DNA from: Anaerolineae bacterium
GTDB lineage: Bacteria > Chloroflexota > Anaerolineae > Aggregatilineales > Phototrophicaceae
Direction of reading: 5' to 3'
Assembly (NCBI GenBank): GCA_023382675.1
Contig: JAHDWN010000009.1
Location: 1 to 64,000, forward strand
Length of the DNA stretch: 64,000 bases
In this document: positions 1 to 8,144 of the stretch, piece after piece
Layout of the letters: the number at the start of each line of letters is the position of its first letter
Numbering within the stretch: position 1 is the first letter of the stretch
Notes under the pieces: model-generated
Database searches by the model: none
What the model was told of the DNA's origin: nothing
Seen by the model: only the letters and a program-made list of their open reading frames with translations
Program-made: the position numbers and the translations under genes

Positions 1-90
1 TCGTCTTTCATCCCCACCCCTGAACCTTACGGTTCTTCCCCTCCCCATTGCGATGAGGAGGGGATTGAGGGGAGGGGGCCTATTCAATCA
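1..90. repeat. C/G-rich inverted-repeat intergenic element
   Basis: Window-edge stretch made of C-runs followed by G-runs. CCCCTCCCC at 38-46 pairs with GGGGAGGGG at 69-77. It resembles the element at 43131-43237 in composition. No coding signal is seen. It may be the end of a dispersed intergenic repeat, cut by the window edge. Confidence 0.45.
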
Positions 91-159
91 CAGCGCCATG
101 AGATTGCACTTAGAGTTCCATGGTCTGGGTATATGGTGCAACGCAATAGGAGAACTACC

Positions 160-1122
160 GTGTTTGAAACGAGCATTCCTGACAAGACATTCTTTCAGAT
201 CTGTATCATCGTGGATGATGTGGAACGATACGCCGGAAATTACCGCGCCATCCTGGGGTATGACGTGCCGAGTGACTACCAGATCACGCACGCCTATGAC
301 CACACGCAGGCGCTTTACTATGGCAAGCCGATGAATGCCCGCGCCAAGATCACCAGCTTCTTGATGGGCAAAGTCGCATTTGAACTGCTGGAGCCGCTCG
401 ACGAGTCGAGTGTCTGGATGGACTACCTCAAGAAGCATGGGCCTGGCATCCATCATGTGGCGTTCAATGTGCCACGCTCTGCGCCAGCGGCGGCTCACTT
501 TGCAGATCATGGTTATCATGTCACACAGCAGGGTTTGTTTACGGGGCGCAATGGGATGTACACCTACCTCGATACCGACAAGGATCTCGGGGTTGTCATC
601 GAGCTGCTCGAACACTACGAAAATGGCGCGCATCCGGATGCACCTGTGTTTCCGGCGAACACAGGCATTGGGACGGACATCGTGGTTCAGGTGGGCCTCG
701 TCGCCAATGATATTGCGGCTATGGCGCGGCGTTATCAGGAAATCCTGGGGCTGCCAGAGCCTTTCTGGGTGCAGACGCCCGGCTATGACATCACTGAGAC
801 GACCTTCAACGGCGAACCGACAGAAGCCACGGCGAAGTTGGCCTTCTTTGATTTCGGCCAGGCGCAGTTGGAACTGATCCAGCCCGATCGCGTGCCCAGT
901 GTCTGGCGCAATTATCTCGACGAGAAAGGCGATAGCGCCCATCACATCGCGTTTCGCGTCCAGGATACCCAGCAGGCGGTCGATCATTTCGCCAAACACG
1001 GCATAGGCGTCTTGCAGCAAGGGCTGTATGGAGATCGACGGGGTATCTACACCTACATGGACAGTGAGGCGAAACTCGGTGTGATTTTCGAACTCCTGGA
1101 GAATTTCGACCAGCCGCGCTAA
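160..1122 (+). CDS. Two-domain VOC (glyoxalase/dioxygenase fold) protein
   Basis: The 320-residue protein has two consecutive vicinal-oxygen-chelate modules, roughly residues 10-150 and 165-320. Each starts with an FxQ(I/V) strand and ends in a GxFELLE-type strand, with a conserved HH(V/I)AF histidine motif in each (GIHHVAFNV and AHHIAFRV). VOC proteins use such His and Glu residues to hold a divalent metal and act as lyases, isomerases or dioxygenases; the substrate cannot be told here. The GTG at 160 is chosen over the ATG at 133 because AGGAG (148-152) lies 7 nt upstream of it. The gene is convergent with the sugar permease operon, so it is probably transcribed separately. Fold is secure, function unknown. 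Confidence 0.8.
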   Translation: MFETSIPDKTFFQICIIVDDVERYAGNYRAILGYDVPSDYQITHAYDHTQALYYGKPMNARAKITSFLMGKVAFELLEPLDESSVWMDYLKKHGPGIHHVAFNVPRSAPAAAHFADHGYHVTQQGLFTGRNGMYTYLDTDKDLGVVIELLEHYENGAHPDAPVFPANTGIGTDIVVQVGLVANDIAAMARRYQEILGLPEPFWVQTPGYDITETTFNGEPTEATAKLAFFDFGQAQLELIQPDRVPSVWRNYLDEKGDSAHHIAFRVQDTQQAVDHFAKHGIGVLQQGLYGDRRGIYTYMDSEAKLGVIFELLENFDQPR

Positions 1123-1163
1123 CGGCCATGCCACGATGGCGATATGCCACAGTCTTTGCGCAC

Positions 1164-1188
1164 CCGTCACGGTCATCGGCCGTGACGG
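1164..1188. terminator. Hairpin between convergent genes
   Basis: CCGTCACGG (1164-1172) and CCGTGACGG (1180-1188) form a perfect 9-bp stem with a 7-nt loop, between the VOC stop and the sugar permease stop. There is no T-run on either side, so it is at best a weak bidirectional terminator. Confidence 0.4.
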
Positions 1189-1204
1189 CGGACACCTCCA
1201 TCCA

Positions 1205-2059
1205 TTACCCTTTGAGCGCGCCCTGCGTCAGCCCGGCAACGAACTGCTTCTGCATGTTGATGTAGACCAGCACAACCGGAATGATGGCCATCGTCAGCGC
1301 TGCGGTCAGGGATGGCCAGTTCGTATTGAACTGCCCCACAAGGTTGAAGATGACAGGTTGAAGCGGTTTCTGAGCCACGTCCTGAACGAGTACGGTCGCG
1401 TATAGGAACTCATTCCAGATTGAGAGCAGCTGGAGGATCACCACGGTTGCGACGCCCGGTTTCACCAGCGGCAGCGCAACACGAAAAAACGTGCCCCATT
1501 CGGACGAGCCATCGATTCTCGCGGCTTCAATCAGTTCATCGGGTACCACCTCGAAGAAGGAGCGCATTAGGAAGATTGAGAATGGTGACATCGACGCCAC
1601 GTAGACCAGAATCAGCCCTGACTGTGAATTGAGCAGCCCCAGGCTTTTCACCTGGAGGTAGAGGGGGATGATGAGTGAGGCGGCTGGCATCGCCATCGTG
1701 CTCAGAAGCATGACATAGATTGTTCGCTTGAAGGGGAACTTGAGCTTGGCAAAGGCATAGCCTGCTGCAGTCGAAAAGAACAGAATGCCCGCCAGTGAAA
1801 AGAGGGCGATGACAATGGTGTTCTGAAAATGCGCGCCAAACTTAGTCTGCTGCCACGCTTGTGGATACGCGTCAAAAACAAAGTTCGTCGGGATAAACGG
1901 CCCATTGAAGATCGTGTTGCGTTCACGCAGCGAGGTCAATACCATCCAGATGAATGGGTAAACGCCCACCAGGGATAACACCAGCAGTATCGCGAACGCC
2001 GCGACGCGCGTCGGCGTGATGTAGAATTTCCCTCGGTGAGAACCTGCTTCATAAAACAT
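1205..2059 (-). CDS. Carbohydrate ABC importer permease, MalG type
   Basis: Inner-membrane permease (284 residues) with about six transmembrane helices; the first is near residues 15-37 (VAAFAILLVLSLVGVYPFIW). The EAA loop that docks the ATPase is clear at about residue 185 (ELIEAARIDGSSEWGTFFRV). This and the length fit the MalG/UgpE family of sugar and sugar-phosphate importers. It is the last gene of the operon solute-binding protein, MalF-type, MalG-type, 27 bp after the MalF-type stop. No ATPase gene is in the operon; in this family one MsmK/UgpC-like ATPase encoded elsewhere often serves several importers. Substrate unknown. Confidence 0.92.
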   Translation of the reverse strand: MFYEAGSHRGKFYITPTRVAAFAILLVLSLVGVYPFIWMVLTSLRERNTIFNGPFIPTNFVFDAYPQAWQQTKFGAHFQNTIVIALFSLAGILFFSTAAGYAFAKLKFPFKRTIYVMLLSTMAMPAASLIIPLYLQVKSLGLLNSQSGLILVYVASMSPFSIFLMRSFFEVVPDELIEAARIDGSSEWGTFFRVALPLVKPGVATVVILQLLSIWNEFLYATVLVQDVAQKPLQPVIFNLVGQFNTNWPSLTAALTMAIIPVVLVYINMQKQFVAGLTQGALKG

Positions 2060-2086
2060 CTGGCTGCCTCCGTTCCAGGAAAAAAC

Positions 2087-3025
2087 TCAATACTTCGCGC
2101 GTCTGGTCATCCAGATCTGGAAAAACAAAGCAAGTATGCACAGAATCAAGATTATCGTACTTAACGCCGAGCCATAGCCAAAGTCTGGCAGGCCGGGGTT
2201 GGCAAACGCGACTCGATAGACATACGTGCCGAGGGTCTGGGACGCATTGACAGGGCCACCCTGTGTCATGACATAGATGACATCGAACAACTTGATGCCG
2301 TTCAACAGATTCAGCGTAACCACCATGAGCGTCACAGGGCGCAGCATGGGGACGGTGACGTTTAGATAGCGTTGAAACCCATTGGCGCCGTCAATCGCCG
2401 CGGCTTCGTACAAGTCGCCGTCAATGGTCTGAATTCCGGCAAAGAAGATGATCACGTAGAGGCCGAACTGCTGCCAGATCGCCACGGCGCTGATCGACCA
2501 GAGGACGACGTTGCGATCTCCCAGCCAGTTTTGCTGCAAGGCTGCAAGGCCGATGCCCTGGAGCAGCCGATTGAGACTGCCCAGATTCGGGTCGAGGATC
2601 AGTCTCCAGAGAGCGCCGGTCACCACCCACGAGATGACACTGGGCATAAACATCATTGTTCGCCCAATGGTTCCGAATGCGCCCCAGCCCATATTGAAGA
2701 GCACGGCAATGATCTGTGGGACGACGGTCAGGATGATGGTGAGCGCGGCTGTCAAGATAAAGGTCACGAACAGCGCGCGCGCAAACACATTGTCGTCGAG
2801 CATGTGGACGTAATTGTCAATGCCGACCCACTCTGCGGGGGCGATGGCATTCCACTTCTGGAAACCGAGAAGGACGGTCTGGGTGATGGGGATGCCAATG
2901 AACAAAAGGAAGAAGATGAATGCCGGGAGGACCATCGAAAGCCCGGCAATGCGCTCTTGCCTTCCGTTGGGGCTGCCTAGTAAAACGGAGGCGAGCCTCC
3001 CAAACAAACTTTGTATTTGAGACAT
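2087..3025 (-). CDS. Carbohydrate ABC importer permease, MalF type
   Basis: Inner-membrane permease of 312 residues with about six helices and a typical EAA loop (DLYEAAAIDGANGFQRYLNV, about residue 215), the MalF/UgpA partner of the next gene. The ATG at 3025 is preferred to the longer frame starting with TTG at 3064 because GGAGG lies 5 nt upstream of it, in the 42-bp gap after the solute-binding protein gene. It should form a heterodimer with the MalG-type protein and take substrate from the binding protein encoded at 3068-4396. Confidence 0.92.
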   Translation of the reverse strand: MSQIQSLFGRLASVLLGSPNGRQERIAGLSMVLPAFIFFLLFIGIPITQTVLLGFQKWNAIAPAEWVGIDNYVHMLDDNVFARALFVTFILTAALTIILTVVPQIIAVLFNMGWGAFGTIGRTMMFMPSVISWVVTGALWRLILDPNLGSLNRLLQGIGLAALQQNWLGDRNVVLWSISAVAIWQQFGLYVIIFFAGIQTIDGDLYEAAAIDGANGFQRYLNVTVPMLRPVTLMVVTLNLLNGIKLFDVIYVMTQGGPVNASQTLGTYVYRVAFANPGLPDFGYGSALSTIILILCILALFFQIWMTRRAKY

Positions 3026-3067
3026 GCTCGCCTCCAGAGCCTCGGGCAAGATCACGAGCGACAAGTG

Positions 3068-4396
3068 CTAACTGTAGTCGAGTTCGGAAGCCCCTTCGTG
3101 CATGATTTGCGCTGCTTCCACAGGATCAGTAATGTCACCGACCGTAAAGGACATGATTGTATCGGCAACAATCTGCCCCGCCGGCCCTGTCAGCCAGTGT
3201 CTGCATCCATCAGGCAGCCAGCTCGCCATCGTCTTGATGATGGGATCCGTTACCTCTTCTGCGGCCGAGCGCGTCGCGGGCAGCGAGACCGAATCGCTCA
3301 TGACCCAGGAGTATACTTCAGGCGAATACAGATAGCGCATGAATTCCAGTGCCGCTTCCTTGTTGGCGCTGTTGTTGGCAACTGAGAAGGCTGCACCAGC
3401 GGAGTTGCCTGTCCAGTGGCGTCCGCCTTCGACCACAGCCGGAGTCTTCATCACGCGCAGGCGCTCCAAGAGTTCCGGCGGAGCATCTTTATAGATGCGG
3501 CCAGGATTCCAGGAACCGGAATAGAACGCTGCACCCTGACCCACGTACAGGGCATTCAAACAGTCAACTTGACTCATACCGGTCTGAGTCGCCGGCCACA
3601 GCCCTTCGTCCAGAGTCTTGCGGTAGAGCGTTAGCGCATCAACAACCGGTTGTGTTGTCCAGTCTTCCTGGCCCTCATCCAGACGCTTGAGCGTATCGGG
3701 ATCATCTGAGAAGCCCGTAATCATCGGGAACCAGAGATCGTTGACGCTAAAGCCGTTGTTAGCCTCCTGCATCATGCCCAGGTTGCCAGGGATACGCTCC
3801 TTGATCTGGTTGGACGCGACGATCATGTCGTCCCACGTTTCCGGTTCACCATCGATGCCGGCCTGCTCGAAGAACGCCGGATCATAGTAGAACCCCATCG
3901 TCTGAGCCATCCAGCCAACGGCATACTGCGCGTCGCCAACAATGAACATGCTGCTCGCCGACGGGAAGAAATCCTCCATGAAGTCTGCTCCCAGCGCTTC
4001 GATCAGGTTTGCGCCAAGACCTTGCTTGCCAAACTCGACCGAATAGACATGGGGTGCGTAGATTTCGGGAAGATCATTGGCTGCTGCGGCGGCGAGTAAT
4101 GCCGGGAGATAGGCCCCTTCAACTTCGGCTATGATTTGAAGATCGACCTTGATATTCGGGTTGAGTGCTTCAAAATCTGCGACGACCTTCGGGAACTGAT
4201 CTTCCTGATCGGTATACCAGCTCCAGAAGCGGACCACTGCCGGATTGCCGTTGCCCTGCCGGAGCATGGGCGCAGAGAATACCGGGCTGGCAGCCGACGC
4301 GGCAACAGCTGCCGCGCCGCCAACACCTAACCTAAGAAAATCTCGCCGGGAAAGTTGATTCTTGCCCGGTCGCTTGGACTTGCTCTTAGAAGACAT
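3068..4396 (-). CDS. Sugar ABC solute-binding protein with Tat-type signal
   Basis: Family-1 extracellular solute-binding protein, 442 residues. The N-terminus carries a twin-arginine motif, SRRDFLRLG (residues 16-24), then a hydrophobic Ala-rich stretch, so folded export by Tat is likely. Downstream features such as FWSWYTDQEDQFPKVVADFE and NSAGAAFSVANNS are usual for sugar-binding proteins of MalE/UgpB type. The start at 4396 is supported by AGGAGA 8 nt upstream; a 34-residue in-frame extension to 4498 has no such signal. First gene of the importer operon, transcribed from the promoter at 4592-4620 with a leader of about 190 nt. Sugar not identifiable. Confidence 0.92.
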   Translation of the reverse strand: MSSKSKSKRPGKNQLSRRDFLRLGVGGAAAVAASAASPVFSAPMLRQGNGNPAVVRFWSWYTDQEDQFPKVVADFEALNPNIKVDLQIIAEVEGAYLPALLAAAAANDLPEIYAPHVYSVEFGKQGLGANLIEALGADFMEDFFPSASSMFIVGDAQYAVGWMAQTMGFYYDPAFFEQAGIDGEPETWDDMIVASNQIKERIPGNLGMMQEANNGFSVNDLWFPMITGFSDDPDTLKRLDEGQEDWTTQPVVDALTLYRKTLDEGLWPATQTGMSQVDCLNALYVGQGAAFYSGSWNPGRIYKDAPPELLERLRVMKTPAVVEGGRHWTGNSAGAAFSVANNSANKEAALEFMRYLYSPEVYSWVMSDSVSLPATRSAAEEVTDPIIKTMASWLPDGCRHWLTGPAGQIVADTIMSFTVGDITDPVEAAQIMHEGASELDYS

Positions 4397-4570
4397 AACA
4401 CGATCTCCTAGAAATGCATTAGTTGAACATGATGGAAGATCCCATGGCCTACCAAGCACTGTGCTCTCGGCAGCCCCGCTTCCCAACTCGACTTCCAAAT
4501 ATCATTGCAGCGAGTAGGAAATACGCTTTAACCACACCTCCTATCGCTATATCACGGGTGAAGAGGTATT

Positions 4571-4588
4571 TGCGCAAGCGCTTTCACA
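4571..4588 (-). promoter_or_regulatory. LacI-type operator at the importer start point
   Basis: Contains the perfect palindrome AAGCGCTT (4576-4583) with a central CG and a TTTCACA flank, the usual layout of LacI/GalR-family operators. It lies over the predicted transcription start of the importer operon, about 5 bp downstream of its -10 box, so repression by the adjacent LacI-type protein is expected. Confidence 0.65.
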
Positions 4589-4591
4589 GAG

Positions 4592-4620
4592 TTTATACAT
4601 CGTCCTGAATCCACTGTCAA
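4592..4620 (-). promoter_or_regulatory. Sigma70-type promoter of sugar importer operon
   Basis: On the minus strand there is a perfect -35 TTGACA (4615-4620), a 17-bp spacer and a -10 TATAAA (4592-4597). The predicted start is near 4585, inside the LacI-type palindrome. This is the best-matching promoter in the window. Confidence 0.7.
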
Positions 4621-4680
4621 GCAATTCAAGAATGCCACTCAGGGGTAAACCCGATCCGTGCATTGACAAGACTTAGCGGG

Positions 4681-4693
4681 ACAGCGCTTTCAA
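4681..4693. promoter_or_regulatory. Possible auxiliary LacI-type half operator
   Basis: AGCGCT followed by TTTCAA (4683-4693) matches one arm and the centre of the LacI-type sites at 4571-4588 and 5115-5130. It lies upstream of the importer promoter, where a second repressor site could allow looping. Only one half-site is good. Confidence 0.35.
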
Positions 4694-4842
4694 TCAACGC
4701 TAGAAACTCCGATCGAATTCTTCTCGCTGGCAAGGAAACAAAAAGCCCGCTCCGATGCAACGGACTTGTCATATTGAACACTTTTTGGACTCAACGGGGC
4801 CGACGGGGGTCGGAGACTTGTGTGTACAAAGTGGTTCTGGTT

Positions 4843-4870
4843 CCACCTTTGCGCCAACGGTGGTTTTTAT
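4843..4870 (+). terminator. Rho-independent-like terminator with no gene upstream
   Basis: CCACC (4843-4847) pairs with GGTGG (4859-4863); three further pairs extend into the loop and a TTTTTAT run follows. It faces plus-strand transcription, yet no coding gene lies between it and the importer promoter. A second stem, AGGGCGAT/ATCGCCCT (4889-4908), follows. A short untranslated RNA ending here is possible. Otherwise 4621-5083 holds nothing recognisable. Confidence 0.45.
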
Positions 4871-5083
4871 TAAGTCTGCGGTTTTCTCAGGGCGATTCAC
4901 ATCGCCCTGTTTCACTTTGGCGGCTGCTGAACGTCAGTTTGCCAACACTGGCACACACGTAGGTTCTCTTCCGACAACTCTTCTAATGTCGAATGCTGCG
5001 CGTTTCCTGGTCAATATCCGCTGTGAAGCGTCTACTTGAAATTGATTTGCAGTCAACGCTATCAAGATAATCGACACCAGTTT

Positions 5084-5112
5084 TTGACAGCGAAAAAAAC
5101 ACGATCTATCAT
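5084..5112 (+). promoter_or_regulatory. Promoter of the LacI-type regulator
   Basis: TTGACA (5084-5089), 17-bp spacer, TATCAT (5107-5112). The predicted start near 5119 falls inside the operator at 5115-5130, and the leader to the ATG at 5153 is about 34 nt. A weaker TTGATT (5042-5047)/GATAAT (5066-5071) pair lies upstream. Confidence 0.65.
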
Positions 5113-5114
5113 TA

Positions 5115-5130
5115 TTGAAAACGATTTCAA
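5115..5130. promoter_or_regulatory. LacI-type operator at regulator start point
   Basis: TTGAAAACGATTTCAA has six-base inverted arms TTGAAA/TTTCAA around a central CG, the canonical LacI/GalR operator form. It sits at +1 of the regulator promoter, indicating autorepression. Confidence 0.7.
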
Positions 5131-5152
5131 AAGAAGGTTGCATTTTGTAATT

Positions 5153-6190
5153 ATGACGGCTCGCAAACCACGGTCGGCCATGACCACAATTCGTGAGGTG
5201 GCAGATTACGTCGGCGTTTCGCCAGCAACGGTTTCTCGTGTTTTGAACAACTATCCCTACATTAGTGACAAGGTGCGCCAGGATGTCCTGAGAGCCATCG
5301 CTGAGCTTGGATATGAGCCCAACCGCGTGGCGCAGCGCCTGCGTGCGACCTCCAGCCGTTTGCTCGGCATCGTCGTCACCGACATCACCAATCCGTTTCT
5401 CAGCACCATCATGGCGAGTATCGAGTCCGTCTTTTTCAAGCAGGGGTTCAGCGTGCTCATGAGCAACACCACAGCCGACCCGCAGAAGGAACTCGATTAT
5501 TTGAGTATGATGGAGAACGAGGGTGTCGCCGGGTTAGTGATTGCACCGACCAGTGAAAACGTCGAACGGATTGCTGAACTTGCCCACGATGGCCTTCCGA
5601 TTGTGATTATCGACCGGCGGATGTCCATGGATCACATCGATATGGTGCTGTCGGATAACATCGCGGGCGCGCACATGGCCGTGAAGCATCTCATCAGCCT
5701 GGGGCACACGCGCATCGGCCACATTGGTGGGCCGCTGCACCTGACGAGCGGGCGTGAACGCTACCAGGGTTATCAGGAAGCTATGCACGATGCCGCGTTG
5801 GAGATCGATCCTGCCTGGGTTTGCTTTGGCGATCATCGCCATGAGAGCGGCTACACCAGTGCCCTCGAACTGCTGAAGGTGACGCCGCCGCTGACTGCCG
5901 TTTTCATCGAGAACAACATGATGAGCCTGGGCGCGCTGAATGCGTTTCACGACAAAGGCATCTGTATCCCAGATGAGATTGCCGTCGTAGGTTTCGACGA
6001 TGCTCCGTGGGCACGCTCGCTACATCCTCCGCTGACAGTCATCGCCCAACCGACCGCTGAGATCGGACTGCGCGCGGCGGAACTTCTTCTGGAACGCATC
6101 CAACAACCGGATCTCCCGGCACGGCTCGCGGTCTTGCCAACAACATTAGTCGTGCGGGCTTCCTGCGGCGCCGCGCAAGAGCCGCGTTGA
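5153..6190 (+). CDS. LacI/GalR-family transcriptional regulator
   Basis: 345-residue repressor. The N-terminal helix-turn-helix and hinge are textbook (TTIREVADYVGVSPATVSRV, then NNYPYISDKVRQDVLRAIAELGYEPN), followed by a periplasmic-binding-protein-like effector domain from LLGIVVTDITNPF to about residue 335. The effector is probably a sugar. The start at 5153 fits the promoter at 5084-5112; an internal ATG at 5180, just before TTIREVA, is also possible. It diverges from the sugar importer operon and is followed 84 bp later by the family-5 transport operon. The operators seen imply control of the importer and of itself; control of the downstream operon by read-through is inferred. Confidence 0.93.
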   Translation: MTARKPRSAMTTIREVADYVGVSPATVSRVLNNYPYISDKVRQDVLRAIAELGYEPNRVAQRLRATSSRLLGIVVTDITNPFLSTIMASIESVFFKQGFSVLMSNTTADPQKELDYLSMMENEGVAGLVIAPTSENVERIAELAHDGLPIVIIDRRMSMDHIDMVLSDNIAGAHMAVKHLISLGHTRIGHIGGPLHLTSGRERYQGYQEAMHDAALEIDPAWVCFGDHRHESGYTSALELLKVTPPLTAVFIENNMMSLGALNAFHDKGICIPDEIAVVGFDDAPWARSLHPPLTVIAQPTAEIGLRAAELLLERIQQPDLPARLAVLPTTLVVRASCGAAQEPR

Positions 6191-6274
6191 AGCGGTTAGA
6201 AAGGAGGCTGCGCATCGCACGAATACGGACAATCACATACCTGAAATGGCAGCATCTGGACAAAGGAGTATTCT

Positions 6275-8032
6275 ATGTGGGCTAAAAGATCTTTGTGGAT
6301 TCTGGCAACACTTCTCACACTGGTTCTGGCGCTGAGCCTGAAACCGCAAGTTACCCGCGCTCAGGACTCGGTGACGTTGAATCGCGACGATCCGGCGTTG
6401 GTGACCTATTACATTCACGATGGCGACGTGAGCGTCGAACGTGATCCACAGTTGGCGGGCAGCGTTACATCCGTGCGCTGGGTGGACAACGCTTTCCTCG
6501 GCCTCGTCGATCTCTCGCCAGAAACGTCCGCGGCGCGCCCGGAAGTCGCCACCGAATGGTCGGTCAGTGACGATGGTCTGAAGTGGGCATTCAAGCTGCG
6601 CGACGATATTCCGTGGGTGCATTGGAATCCTGAGACACAGGAAGCCCGTGTCATGCGCATGATCACGGCAGAAGATGTCGTGACGGGCACACGCCGCGCC
6701 TGCAACGCCACTCTCGGCGGCAGCTATGGCCCGGTGACGGCCAGCTTCATCGCCGGCTGCTCCGAAGTCCTGGCATCGGCAGATCCAACGCCGGAATTGA
6801 TGGCGGGCGTCGGCGTGCGCGCCGTAGATGAGCACACGGTTGAATTCACATTGGTCGCGCCGACGGGCTTCTTCCCCGCCGTCGCCAGTCTGTGGACACT
6901 GCGCCCTGTGCCCGGCGAATTGATCGAAGAATTCGGTCCACAGTGGATCGAAGTTGGGAATGCCTGGTACAGCGGCCCCTTCCTGGTGGACAGCTACACA
7001 GCCGGCGTCGGGCGCACCATGATTCGCAATCCGTTCATGCCCGAAGACCTGCGCGGCCCTGGGAATGTCGACCGCGTCGAGTTGCTGGTCATCAACGACA
7101 ACAGCACATTGCTGTCACTGTATCTCAGCGGCCAGCTCGACATGATTCGCTCCGGTGGTATCCCAGAGGGCGAACTGGCCAACGTGCGCAGCAACACCGA
7201 GCTGGCAGACCAGCTTCTGTTCATCACCGGCACGAGCATCGACTACCTGAGCTTCAATAATGGCAAGCCACCCTTCGACGATGTGCATGTCCGCCGTGCC
7301 TTCAGCGCCGCAATTGACCGCGAATCGATCATCAACGATGCCGCGGGCGGCCTGGGGACGCCGATAATCCACATCACGCCGCCATCGATGCCCGGCGCGC
7401 CGCCTATCGACCAGGTTGGCGTCGGCTATGATCCGGAGTGGGCGGTCGAAGAGCTGAGCAAAAGCCCCTACCCCGGCTGCCAGGGCTTCCCAGAAGTCTT
7501 TTCGGTCTCCCAGCCCGGACGGCGCACACGCTATGTCGAGTTCCTGATCCAGACATGGTCAACAGTGCTCGGCTGCGATCCAACCCTGTTCCGCAACGAG
7601 GTCATCGAAGACTTCAGCAATATGATCCCCGTGATTAGCATCAGCAACGCTATGGAAGCCCGTCCCCACTGGCACCCGATCGGCTGGGGCCCCGACTACC
7701 CGGATTCGAACAACTGGGTCGGCGACATCTTGAAATGCGACATCGACAACGCGTTTACCTCACGCCCATGCTCGGAAGTCGACGACATCATCCAGCAAGC
7801 GCGCGAGGAGACCGATCCGGAGGTGCGTAAAGAACTTTACGCTCAGATCGAGGAGATGTTCTTCGGTCGCGACGGCGTCTATCCGGTTGCGCCAATCCGG
7901 CTGTCGTCGAACTACGCGCTCTACCAGACGTACCTGGAAGGGCCGATTGAAACCGACGGGCAGGTCGGCGGCGAACACTGGGACTGGTACACCATCGATA
8001 AGGCTGCGCAGTCTGCCGTGCGCGGTCAATAA
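6275..8032 (+). CDS. Family-5 (peptide/oligosaccharide) ABC solute-binding protein
   Basis: 585-residue exported binding protein of the SBP_bac_5 (DppA/OppA) class. It has a Sec signal peptide (hydrophobic residues 7-22, cleavage probably after TRA at about 28) without a lipobox cysteine. Typical family stretches are KWAFKLRDDIPWVHWNPET, DVHVRRAFSAAIDRESI and GPDYPDSNNW. AAGGAG lies 7 nt before the ATG. First gene of a run also encoding an esterase, two Dpp-type permeases, a lipoprotein and a peptidase. Family members bind peptides, but also plant oligosaccharides or opines; the LacI regulator and the esterase next door make a carbohydrate-linked ligand as likely as a peptide. Confidence 0.9.
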   Translation: MWAKRSLWILATLLTLVLALSLKPQVTRAQDSVTLNRDDPALVTYYIHDGDVSVERDPQLAGSVTSVRWVDNAFLGLVDLSPETSAARPEVATEWSVSDDGLKWAFKLRDDIPWVHWNPETQEARVMRMITAEDVVTGTRRACNATLGGSYGPVTASFIAGCSEVLASADPTPELMAGVGVRAVDEHTVEFTLVAPTGFFPAVASLWTLRPVPGELIEEFGPQWIEVGNAWYSGPFLVDSYTAGVGRTMIRNPFMPEDLRGPGNVDRVELLVINDNSTLLSLYLSGQLDMIRSGGIPEGELANVRSNTELADQLLFITGTSIDYLSFNNGKPPFDDVHVRRAFSAAIDRESIINDAAGGLGTPIIHITPPSMPGAPPIDQVGVGYDPEWAVEELSKSPYPGCQGFPEVFSVSQPGRRTRYVEFLIQTWSTVLGCDPTLFRNEVIEDFSNMIPVISISNAMEARPHWHPIGWGPDYPDSNNWVGDILKCDIDNAFTSRPCSEVDDIIQQAREETDPEVRKELYAQIEEMFFGRDGVYPVAPIRLSSNYALYQTYLEGPIETDGQVGGEHWDWYTIDKAAQSAVRGQ

Positions 8033-8144
8033 TCTGGCCTGAGACTTTGTGCTTCGGGGAGGTGTGGCTTGCTGCGCCTCCCCTAAATGACACCTTTACT
8101 TATGCTGCGAGTTTCTCGCAAACAGAGCGAAAGCTGAAACGATT

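Noticed and set aside
2372-2980. Long open frame opposite the MalF-type permease
   Set aside because: Composition mirrors the antisense of a clear permease gene; no domain. The same applies to many other long antisense frames in this GC-rich window.
4397-4498. 34-residue N-terminal extension of the sugar-binding protein
   Set aside because: The Tat signal begins only at 4396, which also has the ribosome binding site.
4811-4870. Stretch GTGGTTCTGGTTCCACC looking like a tRNA or tmRNA T-arm
   Set aside because: No acceptor stem, anticodon arm or tmRNA tag can be laid out around it; the hairpin is better explained as part of the terminator.
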